Shown here in pieces: positions 30,357 through 40,340 of a stretch of DNA of 64,000 nt. Numbering within the stretch: the stretch's first letter is position 1; every line of letters starts with the position of its first letter. The translations under genes were made by a program, and so were the position numbers. The DNA is taken from the NCBI GenBank assembly GCA_006226375.1, contig SBHC01000079.1, positions 248,001 to 312,000 on the forward strand, read 5' to 3'. Origin of the DNA: Deltaproteobacteria bacterium. Lineage in GTDB: Bacteria > Myxococcota_C > UBA6777. The notes under the pieces are model-generated. The model made no database searches. It worked only from the letters and a program-made list of their open reading frames with translations, and was not told where the DNA came from.

Positions 30357-31157
30357 ATGAACATTGTTTTTGGGCGACTTGTCATGAGTGTCGCGGCGGC
30401 TGCAGTTTTGCTTTGGAGTGCTTCTCCGGTGTTGGCCCAATCCAAGGCCAAAGCGAAGGTGAAGGCACCCGCCCCCGCGAAGACTGCTGTGAAGAAAAGC
30501 CCGACGGCGGCGCCAAAAGCTGCTCCCAAGGCACCAGCCAAGCCAGCGGTCACAGCCAATCCAACGACCTCAGGCAGCAACCCCTTGAACGCCAAAGTGA
30601 CGGATCGTCATCGCTTCACGTTGATCAGCGTGGAGGAGAAGGTGAGCTCCTTGAAAGAGAAGGTGTTCCGAAGCAAGGCACAGCTCCTCTTGCTGCAAGA
30701 GACGCTCCTCCAGGGCGAAATCTCGACCTCCAAGATCAAGCTGATCCACGACGACAAGATTGGAAACTCCTTCTATTTGATGTCGGCCGCCTACAGCTTG
30801 GATGGAACCCCCATCTTCAGCCGAAGCGACCAAAGCGGTTCGTTGAACAAGAAGCGCAAGTTTAACCTGTTCTCCGGAAGCATCCGACCGGGAACCCATG
30901 AACTGAGCGTTGAACTTCGCTACCGCGGAAATGGCTTCGGCGTGTTCTCGTACCTTCGTGGGTACAAGATCCGCATTCGCTCTTCCTACTCCTTCTCTGT
31001 ACAGGAAGGCCGCGCTGTGACCATTCGTGTTCAGCCCTTCCAGCTTAACTGGACATACCCCATCCGAAAGCGGATCAAAGTTCAGTACAAGATGAAAGCC
31101 AACAAGCTCGTCGTGAAGCGGAAGAAGCTTCAGGATGTCCTCAAGGATAAAAAGTAA
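30357..31157 (+). CDS. Secreted basic protein, first gene of the envelope-machine cluster
   Basis: This 266-residue protein has a signal peptide (SVAAAAVLLWSASPVLAQ) and a Lys/Ala/Pro-rich linker (30-80) like those that span peptidoglycan. A domain of about 170 residues follows, with beta-strand character (RHRFTLISVEEKV, GTHELSVELRYRGNGFGVFSYLRGYKIRI) and a basic tail. The Ala/Lys/Pro linker can make automatic annotation call such proteins dihydrolipoamide acetyltransferase, but there is no lipoyl or catalytic domain. Position next to the TPR and motor genes suggests a periplasmic accessory part comparable to GltF or GltA-C of myxobacteria; this is inference. The ribosome site is GGAG nine bases before the ATG. 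Confidence 0.75.
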   Translation: MNIVFGRLVMSVAAAAVLLWSASPVLAQSKAKAKVKAPAPAKTAVKKSPTAAPKAAPKAPAKPAVTANPTTSGSNPLNAKVTDRHRFTLISVEEKVSSLKEKVFRSKAQLLLLQETLLQGEISTSKIKLIHDDKIGNSFYLMSAAYSLDGTPIFSRSDQSGSLNKKRKFNLFSGSIRPGTHELSVELRYRGNGFGVFSYLRGYKIRIRSSYSFSVQEGRAVTIRVQPFQLNWTYPIRKRIKVQYKMKANKLVVKRKKLQDVLKDKK

Positions 31158-31282
31158 TTCACCGCCGAGAGAACTCTCGCTCCGTTCTGCTGTCCAACCG
31201 GTAGGACAAGTGTGAGCCTCTCATAGCCCAGGCGTGTTTGATGCGACTGTTGGTTCAGTCGCCGATCAAAAGGGAGTCTACA

Positions 31283-33688
31283 TTGCAGTCTTGGAAAGGA
31301 TTCTCCAATCGCTCGTGGTGGCTGGGATGCTTGGCGATGAGCCTTGCTTTGAGCAGCGTAACATTGTCAGCACATGCGGCTGATGTCCGCGGAGATCTGG
31401 GACAGGTGCGTGAACCGATGCGCAAGCTGGACCTGCAGCTCCGGTTCTTGAGCAACACATACCAAAAGTTCCAATCCGCCAGTCGAGTGAGCTTGTCCAA
31501 ACGCTTGTCGGATGGCCAAATCAACTTTCTGTTGAAGGACTATCTGCGGGCCAGCATCATCTTGCTGGACGCCGTGGAAAACCCCAGGAACAAAGGCCAA
31601 GTCATGTGGTTCGATGCGGTGTACTACCTCGCGGAGTCATTGTATCGCAACCGCAACTTCAAAGGCGCCACCAAATACTTCCGACTCCTCGTTCGGTATC
31701 GTCGGAAACACAGCGACAAGGCGTTGGTTCGGCTGATGGAGATCGCCAGCAAGACCCGCGACTACAAGTGGCTGAACCGCTACTTTCGTCAGGCCTCGCA
31801 GCTTCCGGCCGGTCCTCTCCGCGACAAGATTTTCTACCTGCGCGCCAAGTCGGTGTACAACCAGAAAAACTTTGTGCAAGCCAACCAACTCTTTCAGCAA
31901 ATCGGCGCGAACAACGCTTACGGCGCACGGGCGCAGTATTTTCTCGCGGTCATTGGCCTGCAGAGCCGCCCGGCGAGCCAGAGTATCCCCGAAGCCATCA
32001 CACGTTTGAAGACGGCCTTGCGCAGCCTACCTGACAAAGGGGAGCGAAAGCTTCGTGATGTTGTGCTGCTGTCACTCGGTCGAATCCACCTGGAACAAGG
32101 CTCCGTGAACAAGGCGCTGCGTTACTACCGACGAATCGACCGACGTTCGCACGTGTTTGACCAGGCATTGTACGAGATCTGCTGGTGTTACATCCGCCGT
32201 GGACAGAAGTTCAAGAAGAAGCGACTGAAACAGCGTGAATACAAGCGCGCCCTGCAGGCGTTGGAAATTCTTCTGGCCTTTTTGCCGCAGAGCCCGTTCT
32301 ATCCCAACGCACAATTGCTGCAAGGTCACCTGCAACTTCAGCTGGCTCCTCACCAGAACAAAGACAAGTCCAAGATGTTTGAAGAGGCGATGGGCAGCTA
32401 CCAAAAGATCGCCATCAAATACCGGGGCGTGTACCAAGAGATGGACCAGTTGTTGAAGAGCCGCGCCAACCCGCAGGCTTTCTTTGAGAACCTCATTTCT
32501 CGACAGCTGGACCAGTTCCGGGTGGCCTCGGTGCTTCCCAAAGTGGCCGTCCGCTGGATGAGCAACGAAGCGTTGATGGGCCGCACTCTGGTGATGCTCC
32601 GAGACCTCCGTCAAATGAAGAAGATGCTCAAGGACAACGCCCAGATCATCCGACGTTTGGAGAGTGTATTAAGCCTGGGTGACCAGATCGACCTCTCCCC
32701 CACGCTGAAGGATGCCCGCGTTCGTGGAACGTCCATCCGGAGCAACGTGGTGGGCTTGCAGGTTCGTATGAACCGAATCATGCTCAAGCTTGTGGGCGAC
32801 AAGATGTCAGCCCAAGAGAAACAAGATTACAGAGCCATGCAAAAGAGACTCCGAGACCTCGGCCTCCTTTACATGCGAACTCCCAAGAACTCCAAAGAGC
32901 TTCAGGGCCGCAGCGATGAAGTGAAGAGCCGTATTGAGAAGATGCGCTCTCGATTGCACAAGATAAAGATCAAGCTGGATTACGCGACTCGCTATCTGAT
33001 CACGGCGCGTCGTTGGTTGGTCAACAACCCTGATGCACAAAAGCTGACCCCTGCCCAACGCAACACCATGCGCTCCGACGCCAACGAGTTGGAGCAAATG
33101 ATCCGCAACTTGCGTGAAGAGAAAGCAAAACTCATCGACAAGATGGATCTCGCCGGAATCGAGTTGGGCTACGCAGCCGCCAACCGCGAGGAGCAAAAGA
33201 TCCAACGAGACTACCAGCGACTGATCCTCAAGGAGCGACGTTTGTTGTCTCGCATCAAGCAGCGCTTGTCTGCCGATGAACAGCAGCAAATGTCTGAGCT
33301 GGAAGGTTACAACAACACCCTGCGCACCGCACGTAGGACGCTTCGTTTGTTCTTCCGCCGTTTGCGTCAACAGACTCTGCGGTTCCGCAAGATCATCACG
33401 CGCAAGCTCTCTGGAGAGAAGTTGAAGCAAGACCAGTACAAACTTCAGGTGGCCAACCTGGAGATGGAGTCCAAAGGGCTTGCTGCCAAAATTGCTTACA
33501 ACAGCTTCACTGTAGTCCGTAAAAAGTTCTATGACTTGGTGCTTCGTGCAGAGGTTGGCGTCATCGACGTGGCCTGGCGCGAAAAGCAAACCATACAGAG
33601 CGAAAAGCTCAACCTGACCAAGAACAAAAACCGCGAACTCAAAGTCTTGGACTCTGAATTCCGTGATCTATTGGATGAAGTGAAGTAA
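31283..33688 (+). CDS. Large periplasmic TPR and coiled-coil protein (GltC-like)
   Basis: This 801-residue protein has a signal peptide ending in LSSVTLSAHA. Residues 50-400 contain TPR-like helix pairs (WFDAVYYLAESLYRNRNFKGA, LLSLGRIHLEQGSVNKALRYY, ALYEICWCYIRRGQ). Residues 430-800 are highly charged helices predicted by eye to form long coiled coils (for example LEQMIRNLREEKAKLIDKMD). I chose a TTG start because AGGGAG stands six bases before it; the ATG 42 bases upstream has no ribosome site and would give an overlong signal. By size, TPR content and neighbourhood it resembles TPR components of the Glt/Nfs envelope complexes; the specific equivalence with GltC is tentative. Confidence 0.8.
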   Translation: MQSWKGFSNRSWWLGCLAMSLALSSVTLSAHAADVRGDLGQVREPMRKLDLQLRFLSNTYQKFQSASRVSLSKRLSDGQINFLLKDYLRASIILLDAVENPRNKGQVMWFDAVYYLAESLYRNRNFKGATKYFRLLVRYRRKHSDKALVRLMEIASKTRDYKWLNRYFRQASQLPAGPLRDKIFYLRAKSVYNQKNFVQANQLFQQIGANNAYGARAQYFLAVIGLQSRPASQSIPEAITRLKTALRSLPDKGERKLRDVVLLSLGRIHLEQGSVNKALRYYRRIDRRSHVFDQALYEICWCYIRRGQKFKKKRLKQREYKRALQALEILLAFLPQSPFYPNAQLLQGHLQLQLAPHQNKDKSKMFEEAMGSYQKIAIKYRGVYQEMDQLLKSRANPQAFFENLISRQLDQFRVASVLPKVAVRWMSNEALMGRTLVMLRDLRQMKKMLKDNAQIIRRLESVLSLGDQIDLSPTLKDARVRGTSIRSNVVGLQVRMNRIMLKLVGDKMSAQEKQDYRAMQKRLRDLGLLYMRTPKNSKELQGRSDEVKSRIEKMRSRLHKIKIKLDYATRYLITARRWLVNNPDAQKLTPAQRNTMRSDANELEQMIRNLREEKAKLIDKMDLAGIELGYAAANREEQKIQRDYQRLILKERRLLSRIKQRLSADEQQQMSELEGYNNTLRTARRTLRLFFRRLRQQTLRFRKIITRKLSGEKLKQDQYKLQVANLEMESKGLAAKIAYNSFTVVRKKFYDLVLRAEVGVIDVAWREKQTIQSEKLNLTKNKNRELKVLDSEFRDLLDEVK

Positions 33689-33762
33689 CAAAGAGAGAAC
33701 CGAACAACGGATCTTTTTTTCTTGCTTTCTTTCCTCATCCCAACGAGGACGAAGAAGACACA

Positions 33763-36700
33763 ATGCTCAGCTTGCGAGGCTCAGCCATGAGACACACACT
33801 TCCTTGGACATTGCTTCTATCCTGCGCGCTTTTGGCGTTTCCGTTTGAAACACAAGCCCAAGACGCAGCGGCCAAAGCTCCACCGACGCGGCGAGCAGCG
33901 AGCAAAGCTCCAGCCACAGCCAAAAAGGACGAGGCCAAGTCCAACACGCCGTCGCAGCCCAGCGCGACGGGCCAAGGCGGTGAGAAACTGGAGCCTCTCG
34001 ATGAGAAGCAGCGGGCCGAAGAAGTCAAAGCGATGCGCAAGACGTACAAGAAGTTTCGTCAAGCCGCGAGAGAGTATTTGACAGAAGTCCGTGCCCTCGT
34101 CCGAAAGCGATACCGTGAGCGACGCAACCTCATCGCAGGAGGTTACGAAGCCCGGATTAAGGTCTTGGAGAAGAAAGAGGCGATCAAGCGCAAAAGCGCG
34201 ATCGCTTACTTCAAAGCCTTTATCCAGAAGTATCCTCGCAACCCCAAATACAGCCCTGATGCCATGTACCGTCTGGCTGAGTTGATCTACGAAAAAGAGT
34301 ACGAAGACTACCTCGCCCGAGCAGCGCGCTACGACGAAGACCTTAAACGCTTTGAAAACAAAGAGATCTCAGACGAGCCTCTGCCCGCAAAGAAGCAGTT
34401 CACCGAGACCGTCTCCTGGCTACAGCAGCTCACATCCCAATTCCCCCGTTATCGGCTGCTCGCCAACGCCTATTACCTGCTGGGCTACTGCCGCGGGGAA
34501 GAAGAGAACACCAAAGAAGCCCTCGCCTACTTTGCAAAGATCCCAGAGCTGGCTGAGCTGAAGAAACAATCACCTGAGGTTTACAAAAGTCTCAAAGTTC
34601 CCAACAACCTCGTGGCCGAAGCCTGGGTGCGTTTGGGTGAATTCTACTTCCGCTCCAACCAACGTCAAAACGCCAAGCAGGCCTACCTCAACGTGCTAAA
34701 GTATCCGAAGATTAAGATCTTCGACAAGGCTCTCTACAAGTTGGCTTGGACGCACTACTTGCTGGACGAATTCCAGCCAGCGATCGACCGCTTCACCCAG
34801 TTGCTCGATTATTATATCGCCAAAAAGAAGAAGGGCAGCGGCGCTGTGCTTCGTCAGGAAGCGATCGAATACATTGCCATCAGCTTCGCCGACGAACGTT
34901 GGGGCTCCCTGGACAAAGCAGTGCAGTATGTCCGCAAAGTCGGTCTGAAGAAACCTTACGCTCGGGACGTCCTGCTTCAGCTCTCGAAGAACTACGGGAT
35001 CCAGGGCAAATGGACCAAAGTCATCGCAACCAACGATCGGATCTTGGAGTTGTTCCCCAACCACCCGGAAAATCCGCTGGTGCAACAACAAACGGTTATC
35101 GCCTGGCGACGACTTGGCGACCTGAACAAAGCGATGCTCGCACGGGGCGCGCTGTCCAAACGATTCGGTCCAGGCTCCCAGTGGGCTCGGATCAACGAGA
35201 AAAACGTTCGGGTCCAGCGCATGGTCCAGAAGTTGATCAGCAACAACATCTACCGAACCGCGGTGTACAACCACTTGCGCTGTGAGACGCTCCGGAAAGA
35301 AGCAGCCAAGAGCAACGACGACGAGAAGGCCAAGCTCCTCGAAGCAGCCAAGTTGTCGTGTACGACAGCCGCCGACAACTACGGCGCTTTCATCAAGAAG
35401 TTCCCCCACCACAAAGAAGCCTACAAGTTGACATGGTATCTGGCTGACAGCCTGTACTTTATCAAGCGATACAAACTGGCGGCCGTGTATTTCAAGAAGA
35501 TCCGCGACTGGTCGGGGGAAGACAAGTACAAGCAAGAGGCTGCTTACTCGCTGGTAGACAGCAACATTCAACTGGTCAACCAGGACTGCAAACGTGGAGT
35601 CCTGAGGTTGGCTTGTGAACTTCCGTCCGTTCGCAAAAAAGAGCAAGCGAAGGCTGACAAAGCTTCGAAAAAGAAGAAGCGTCGCAAACGTGCCCGCCGC
35701 CGCAAAGAGATCAAGCCGATTCCCATCACCAACGAGAATCAAAAAGCGTTGATTGAAGCCCGACAGTACTACCTGAAGAACTACTCCAAATCCAAAGACG
35801 AACGGATCCCGGAGCAGCTCTATTTGTTGGCTCGTATCTACTACAAATACGATGACCTGGAGACCGCTCGAAAGCTTCTCTGGCAGTTTATTGAGACCTT
35901 TCCCAAGCACAAGTATGTGAAGTACGCAGGTGAAACCATCACCGCCAGTTACTACCGCGAAGGTCGTGACGACGACATGCTGCTCGCGATGGACAAGCTT
36001 CGCAAGTATGGCGTTCGGGTCAAAGATGCAGGCTTGATCCGCTTGGGCGTGGCGTTCCGCAAAGCTGAGCGCCTGGAGAAAGAAGGAAAGTACGCGGAAG
36101 CAGCGAAGGCATACGTTGAGATCATCAACAAGAATCCGAAGATTCCCAAAGCTGCTGAGGCCCTCTGGAACGCAGCCTACCTGTACACCCGCGCCCAGCG
36201 CTTCGGCTCTGCCATCAAGTTGTACGAACGGATTGTTCGCCAGTATCCTACCTGGGACAAGGCTGACCAGGCTCTGTTCAACGTGGCATACAACGCTGAA
36301 AAGTACTTTATGTTTGAGAAGGCGCTCGCTCGCTACAGCAAGCTTGTGAACGACTCCAACTTCCGCAAGTCCAAGTTTCGCGCCGACGCGCTGTACAATG
36401 TCGCCTTGCTTCAGCTCAACTTGCAGCGCTACGACGCAGCCGCGAGAACGTACGTTCGGTACTCCAACACCTTCCGTGAGCGGGAGGATGTACCGGAGAT
36501 GTTGTACAAAGCAGCAATGATTTACAAACGGATGAACCGAACAGAAGATATGCTTCGGATTCTTCGACAGTTTATTCGCCGCTACGAGCGCGATCCCAAG
36601 CAAGTTCGCAGGGTGATGACGGCCTACGGCCAAATCATGGAAAGCAAAGAGAAAGAAGGTTTGCGTCCTCGCCGGATGCGCCGCGAGTACGAGAGCATCA

Positions 36701-37401
36701 TCAGGAAGTTTCAGAGTTTGCGCAGTTCGATGAAGCCCGCGGACCTCGTTCAAACCCGGAAGTACCCGGCGAAAGCGATGTACAAGCTGGTGATGGAGAA
36801 GTACGAAAAGTTCACCAAGATGACGGTGACCAGTACAAACGCCAAGCGCCAGGTACGACAGCGAAACAACAAGGCTAAGGAGTACGACAAGGTCGCAACA
36901 GAGTTCAGCAAGATCAGCGACTACGAATCTCCCCCCTGGCTCCTCTGCGCGTTGTATCGCATCGCAGAAGGAAAGCAAAAGATCGCGGAGTCGATCAACA
37001 AAGCACCCCTACCCCGGCTGGGTTTCAAGTGGACGGAAGAAGCCAAAGACATCTACAAACAAAAGATCGACGAGAAGCTCATCCAGCCCTTGGAAAAAGC
37101 AGCCAAAACGCTGTACCGCAAGGTCATCAGCGTATCCACCAAGCTGAACTACAAGAACCGCTGCGTGGAGCAAGCTTACGAGGCGTTGCACCGAGCAGAC
37201 CCAACGTTCCCTCTGCCCAAGAAGAGCGAACCTTCGTACAAGATGGAGCCGACGTCTCCGTTGCCTTTGATTCGCTCACTGAAGCCTCCCAAGAAGAACA
37301 AGAAGAAGCGGAATGCGCTGAAGACCAAAGCTCCAGCGCCACGTCCGAAAGTAGCAGCACCGGCGCCACGCCCAAAGGTGTCAGCCCCTGCTCCGCGCTA
37401 A
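33763..37401 (+). CDS. Giant periplasmic TPR protein (GltD/AgmU-like)
   Basis: This 1212-residue protein has a signal peptide (LPWTLLLSCALLAFPFETQAQ), an Ala/Lys-rich linker, and more than a dozen TPR/Sel1-like helix pairs throughout (YSPDAMYRLAELIYEKEYEDY, LLANAYYLLGYCRGEEENT, ALYKLAWTHYLLDEF, EALWNAAYLYTRAQRFGSAIKLYERIV). A very basic Lys/Arg block lies near 625-655 and the C-terminus is a Lys/Pro repeat tail. Length and architecture are close to the myxobacterial gliding protein AgmU/GltD and its sporulation paralogue NfsD, periplasmic TPR scaffolds. The start is the first ATG; an ATG eight codons on (33787) gives an equally good signal. Only 74 bases separate it from the preceding TPR gene. 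Confidence 0.85.
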   Translation: MLSLRGSAMRHTLPWTLLLSCALLAFPFETQAQDAAAKAPPTRRAASKAPATAKKDEAKSNTPSQPSATGQGGEKLEPLDEKQRAEEVKAMRKTYKKFRQAAREYLTEVRALVRKRYRERRNLIAGGYEARIKVLEKKEAIKRKSAIAYFKAFIQKYPRNPKYSPDAMYRLAELIYEKEYEDYLARAARYDEDLKRFENKEISDEPLPAKKQFTETVSWLQQLTSQFPRYRLLANAYYLLGYCRGEEENTKEALAYFAKIPELAELKKQSPEVYKSLKVPNNLVAEAWVRLGEFYFRSNQRQNAKQAYLNVLKYPKIKIFDKALYKLAWTHYLLDEFQPAIDRFTQLLDYYIAKKKKGSGAVLRQEAIEYIAISFADERWGSLDKAVQYVRKVGLKKPYARDVLLQLSKNYGIQGKWTKVIATNDRILELFPNHPENPLVQQQTVIAWRRLGDLNKAMLARGALSKRFGPGSQWARINEKNVRVQRMVQKLISNNIYRTAVYNHLRCETLRKEAAKSNDDEKAKLLEAAKLSCTTAADNYGAFIKKFPHHKEAYKLTWYLADSLYFIKRYKLAAVYFKKIRDWSGEDKYKQEAAYSLVDSNIQLVNQDCKRGVLRLACELPSVRKKEQAKADKASKKKKRRKRARRRKEIKPIPITNENQKALIEARQYYLKNYSKSKDERIPEQLYLLARIYYKYDDLETARKLLWQFIETFPKHKYVKYAGETITASYYREGRDDDMLLAMDKLRKYGVRVKDAGLIRLGVAFRKAERLEKEGKYAEAAKAYVEIINKNPKIPKAAEALWNAAYLYTRAQRFGSAIKLYERIVRQYPTWDKADQALFNVAYNAEKYFMFEKALARYSKLVNDSNFRKSKFRADALYNVALLQLNLQRYDAAARTYVRYSNTFREREDVPEMLYKAAMIYKRMNRTEDMLRILRQFIRRYERDPKQVRRVMTAYGQIMESKEKEGLRPRRMRREYESIIRKFQSLRSSMKPADLVQTRKYPAKAMYKLVMEKYEKFTKMTVTSTNAKRQVRQRNNKAKEYDKVATEFSKISDYESPPWLLCALYRIAEGKQKIAESINKAPLPRLGFKWTEEAKDIYKQKIDEKLIQPLEKAAKTLYRKVISVSTKLNYKNRCVEQAYEALHRADPTFPLPKKSEPSYKMEPTSPLPLIRSLKPPKKNKKKRNALKTKAPAPRPKVAAPAPRPKVSAPAPR

Positions 37402-37534
37402 CAACGCGATACACCGAGGATAGAACTTCGCCCATGACACACCGTTCTTGCCATTCACGAACGTTCGTCCCGACGAGTCGACCAACCTCAGGTCCAACCC
37501 GCCGACTTTTCTCGCGCTGACAGGAGCAACTCAC

Positions 37535-39058
37535 ATGCAGCGTTTGCAATCGATAGCTTGTATTGGTTTGTTGTGCTTGGGAGGTCTGATTGCAGGTTGC
37601 CCCAAGACAACAAACACCCCGACAGCCACCAAAGAAAAGCCTGCAGCAGACGCAGGCACAGCGCTTTCCAGTGCAGCCGATGGTGGTCTTGCTGTGGTCG
37701 AGAAGGCCCCTGTGCCTCCGCCCGAGCCCACAAAATCCATTGATGACTTGTTCTCTGAATCCAACCAACTTGCCCAGACCAATCCGACCGAAGCCATCAA
37801 CGTCCTTCGTAAGATCGTGAAACGCAAGCCCTCCTTGTACCAGGCCTGGTACAACATCGGCGTTCTGGCCCACCGCCAGGGGCGATACACCCAGAGTGAG
37901 TTGGCGTACCGCCGAGTGCTTAAGATCAAGCCAGATTACCGCAACGCGATCGTGAGCTTAACTCGTCTGTACCTTCGAAAAGGTGCGTACGGTCAGGCCT
38001 TGTCGTTTGTGGAGAACCAGCTCCGTCGGACTCCCAACTCCGCTCTTCGTAACGAGTTGATTTACTTGTACACTCGGCGGGGTCAACTGCAGCGTAGTGA
38101 GCGCATGGCTCGGGCCATCCAAGCCAAAGAAGAACGCAACGCTCAGGCGATCATGAACCTGGGTCTCGTGTGGTACAAGCAGAAGAACTACGAGCTCGCC
38201 CGCATGGCCTTCGATCGCGCCAGCAAGACAGAGAAGGATTGGGCGGAGCCGCACTACTACCTTGGCTTCACCTTCCTCAAACTCAACCGCAAGCTGGCGG
38301 CTGTCTCTGCGCTCCAAAAAGCCATCAAGAGGCAACCCAACTTCCCAGAAGCACACAACTTGCTGGGCTCCATCTACTTGAGCCTCCCAGGAAAAGTGTC
38401 GGAAGCTCGCGAAAGCTTTGGACAGGCGATCAAATACGACCCCAGCAACAAGCAAGCCCAACTCAACTACGGTATTTCTCTGTACCGAAGCGCCAAACAT
38501 CAAGCCGCGCTCAAGCAGTTTGAGAAGGTTATGCGGTTCAATGCAGGCTACAGCGAGCCGCACTATTACTTGGGTGTGCTGCACCTGGATCACAACCTCC
38601 TCGGTAACCAAATTTCGATAGGCGCGATCGCTCCAGAAGTGCCGGCCTCCTTGCGGATGGAGAAAAAGATCATCCGCCAGGTAAAAAAGATCGCCCGGTA
38701 CAACAAAGCCGTCGGACACCTTCGCGTGTTCGTCTCGCGCAAGCCAGGTCTGAGTTCAACAGCACCGGTGCGGGGTTACCTCAATGACGCAGCGAAGAAG
38801 CTGAACAAAGAGCGTCGACGCTTAAAGCGTCTGGTCAAACGATTGATCCGCAAGCGTCTTCGAGCGCTCAAGCGGCGCAAGAAGAGACGACGTCGTCCGC
38901 CCCCACCACCACGAGTGACTCGCCCCACTCCTCCGCGGCCAGCTGGCACCCCAGCAGCCCCCCCTCCAACCCGAAGCAACACCACCGCAGCTCCGCCTCC
39001 GGCAAGGCCTTCCGGGCCATCTGCGCCGCCTCCCAGCGCGCCCCCACCACGGCGCTAA
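37535..39058 (+). CDS. TPR lipoprotein (GltE-like)
   Basis: This 507-residue lipoprotein has lipobox LIAGC at the end of its signal peptide. Residues 75-420 hold about seven canonical TPRs (AWYNIGVLAHRQGRYTQSELAYRRVLKIKPDY, PHYYLGFTFLKLNRKLAAVSALQKAI, HNLLGSIYLSLPGKVSEA). The last 90 residues are an Arg/Lys block followed by Pro/Ala-rich repeats. In myxobacteria GltE/NfsE is likewise a TPR lipoprotein placed beside GltD and thought to face the outer membrane. AGGAG precedes the chosen ATG; the reading frame extends 29 residues further without support. Confidence 0.85.
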   Translation: MQRLQSIACIGLLCLGGLIAGCPKTTNTPTATKEKPAADAGTALSSAADGGLAVVEKAPVPPPEPTKSIDDLFSESNQLAQTNPTEAINVLRKIVKRKPSLYQAWYNIGVLAHRQGRYTQSELAYRRVLKIKPDYRNAIVSLTRLYLRKGAYGQALSFVENQLRRTPNSALRNELIYLYTRRGQLQRSERMARAIQAKEERNAQAIMNLGLVWYKQKNYELARMAFDRASKTEKDWAEPHYYLGFTFLKLNRKLAAVSALQKAIKRQPNFPEAHNLLGSIYLSLPGKVSEARESFGQAIKYDPSNKQAQLNYGISLYRSAKHQAALKQFEKVMRFNAGYSEPHYYLGVLHLDHNLLGNQISIGAIAPEVPASLRMEKKIIRQVKKIARYNKAVGHLRVFVSRKPGLSSTAPVRGYLNDAAKKLNKERRRLKRLVKRLIRKRLRALKRRKKRRRRPPPPPRVTRPTPPRPAGTPAAPPPTRSNTTAAPPPARPSGPSAPPPSAPPPRR

Positions 39059-39171
39059 GAGGGTTTCCAATCAGGCCCCTGTCTTGCGGTCCTGTTCGAG
39101 AGAGAGAACGACGCGGGAACTAGGGCTTTTCCACGGTGCATTCACAAGCCATTTGAGAGTCGATATGTCGC

Positions 39172-39201
39172 TTGACTTCTGCCAAAACCCTGTGCTACAA
39201 A
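39172..39201 (+). promoter_or_regulatory. Candidate internal promoter before the motor genes
   Basis: TTGACT and TACAAA are 18 bases apart in the 255-base gap after the TPR lipoprotein gene. It could give the small secreted protein and motor genes an expression level of their own. Confidence 0.4.
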
Positions 39202-39313
39202 TCGTTGCCGACGATCAGAGAGGAGAACCCGCTCCCGGTCGCATTGGTTTTGGGATTTGTATAGGAGGCTGTCCAAGCGCACATCTCGACCCTGTGCAAC
39301 AAAGGACACTATT

Positions 39314-39580
39314 ATGCCACGCTTGAACCGCAAACGAGTACGCATCGTCTCTCTTCTTCTTGCCTGCTTCTTTCTGGTTGCTTTGCCGATGAGTCATCCG
39401 CAAGCCCAAAAGAAACGCAACGTGATTCGCATCAAAGAGGCAGTAAAGATTGTGGGGAAGATACAGAAGCCCCAAGCGTTCTATGTATTGCACCGAGCCC
39501 CACTCAACTACCAAGGTCTTAAACTTAAAGCTAACTTCCTTAAGAAAGTGATCCAAGCTGTGAAAAAGTCGCCATTTTAA
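39314..39580 (+). CDS. Small secreted protein in the motor gene group
   Basis: This 88-residue protein starts with a basic N-region and hydrophobic core (RIVSLLLACFFLVALPMSHPQAQ), so it should be exported. The mature part of about 58 residues is basic and ends in VIQAVKKSPF. The ribosome site AAAGGA is well placed, and the gene lies directly before the TolQ-like channel gene. No family is recognised; it is probably a real small component since the signal peptide, ribosome site and spacing all agree. Confidence 0.65.
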   Translation: MPRLNRKRVRIVSLLLACFFLVALPMSHPQAQKKRNVIRIKEAVKIVGKIQKPQAFYVLHRAPLNYQGLKLKANFLKKVIQAVKKSPF

Positions 39581-39611
39581 AAGGCACTGCGCTGCAAGGA
39601 TCGAAAGAGCC

Positions 39612-39632
39612 CCTTCCCAATGGTTGGGAAGG
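39612..39632 (+). promoter_or_regulatory. Perfect hairpin before the TolQ-like gene
   Basis: CCTTCCCAA and TTGGGAAGG form a 9-bp stem with a TGG loop. There is no T-run, so it is more likely an mRNA stabiliser or processing site than a terminator. Confidence 0.45.
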
Positions 39633-39689
39633 TTGATGGATGCCTATCACCTCATTGTGTGAAAGTAACCCCCAAGAGGAGCCAAACAC

Positions 39690-40340
39690 ATGACCCAGAT
39701 TATGGACTTCTACCGACAAGGTGGCGTGTTCATGCACCCCATTGCTGCTTGCTTGATTATCGGCATTGGCCTCATGATTGAGCGCTTTATTTTCTTGTTC
39801 TTCAAGTACAACATTAACGGCGCTGCGTTCATGGCCCAGATTCAAAAGTTGGTCATGGCCAACAACATCGACCGTGCCATCAAGCTCTGCAACGCAGCTC
39901 CCACTGCTGCCCTGCCGAAAGTAGTCAAAGCTGGACTGACCCGTGCGAACAAAGGCGAAGTGGAAATTTCCAACGCGATCGAAGAAGCGACCTTGGAAGT
40001 TATCCCCGAAGTCCAAAAGCGCACCAACCTGCTCTCTGCTATCGCCAACGTCGCGACCATGCTTGGTCTGCTCGGAACCATTTTCGGTCTGATCAACGCG
40101 TTTAAGGCGCTGGAAGCTGCAACCCCCGACAAGAAGTCGCAACTTCTCGCGAAGTTTATTTCTATCGCGTTGAACACGACTGCGTTCGGACTGGTGGCTG
40201 CCATTCCCTGCTTGGTAGCTCACGCTATCCTGAGCAGCATCACCAAGAAGATCATCAACGAGATCGAAGAGTACACGGTCAAGCTGCAGAACTTGCTGTT
40301 CAACCGTGCCAAAGGCCAAGCGAACCCCTTGGATCGCTAA
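39690..40340 (+). CDS. MotA/TolQ/ExbB-type proton channel (AglR-like)
   Basis: This 216-residue inner-membrane protein has three membrane helices: FMHPIAACLIIGIGLMIERFIFLFF, then after a cytoplasmic loop ANVATMLGLLGTIFGLINAF and ALNTTAFGLVAAIPCLVAHAIL. The last two carry the conserved TolQ/ExbB/MotA signatures, including the GLLGT-x-x-GLI turn and the pore Thr residues in NTTAFGL. Such proteins form the pentameric stator around two ExbD/TolR subunits and use the proton gradient. Its neighbours (two ExbD-like genes and an AgmX/PglI-tail protein) make it a counterpart of AglR of the myxobacterial Agl motor. AAGAGGAG precedes the ATG. Confidence 0.93.
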   Translation: MTQIMDFYRQGGVFMHPIAACLIIGIGLMIERFIFLFFKYNINGAAFMAQIQKLVMANNIDRAIKLCNAAPTAALPKVVKAGLTRANKGEVEISNAIEEATLEVIPEVQKRTNLLSAIANVATMLGLLGTIFGLINAFKALEAATPDKKSQLLAKFISIALNTTAFGLVAAIPCLVAHAILSSITKKIINEIEEYTVKLQNLLFNRAKGQANPLDR

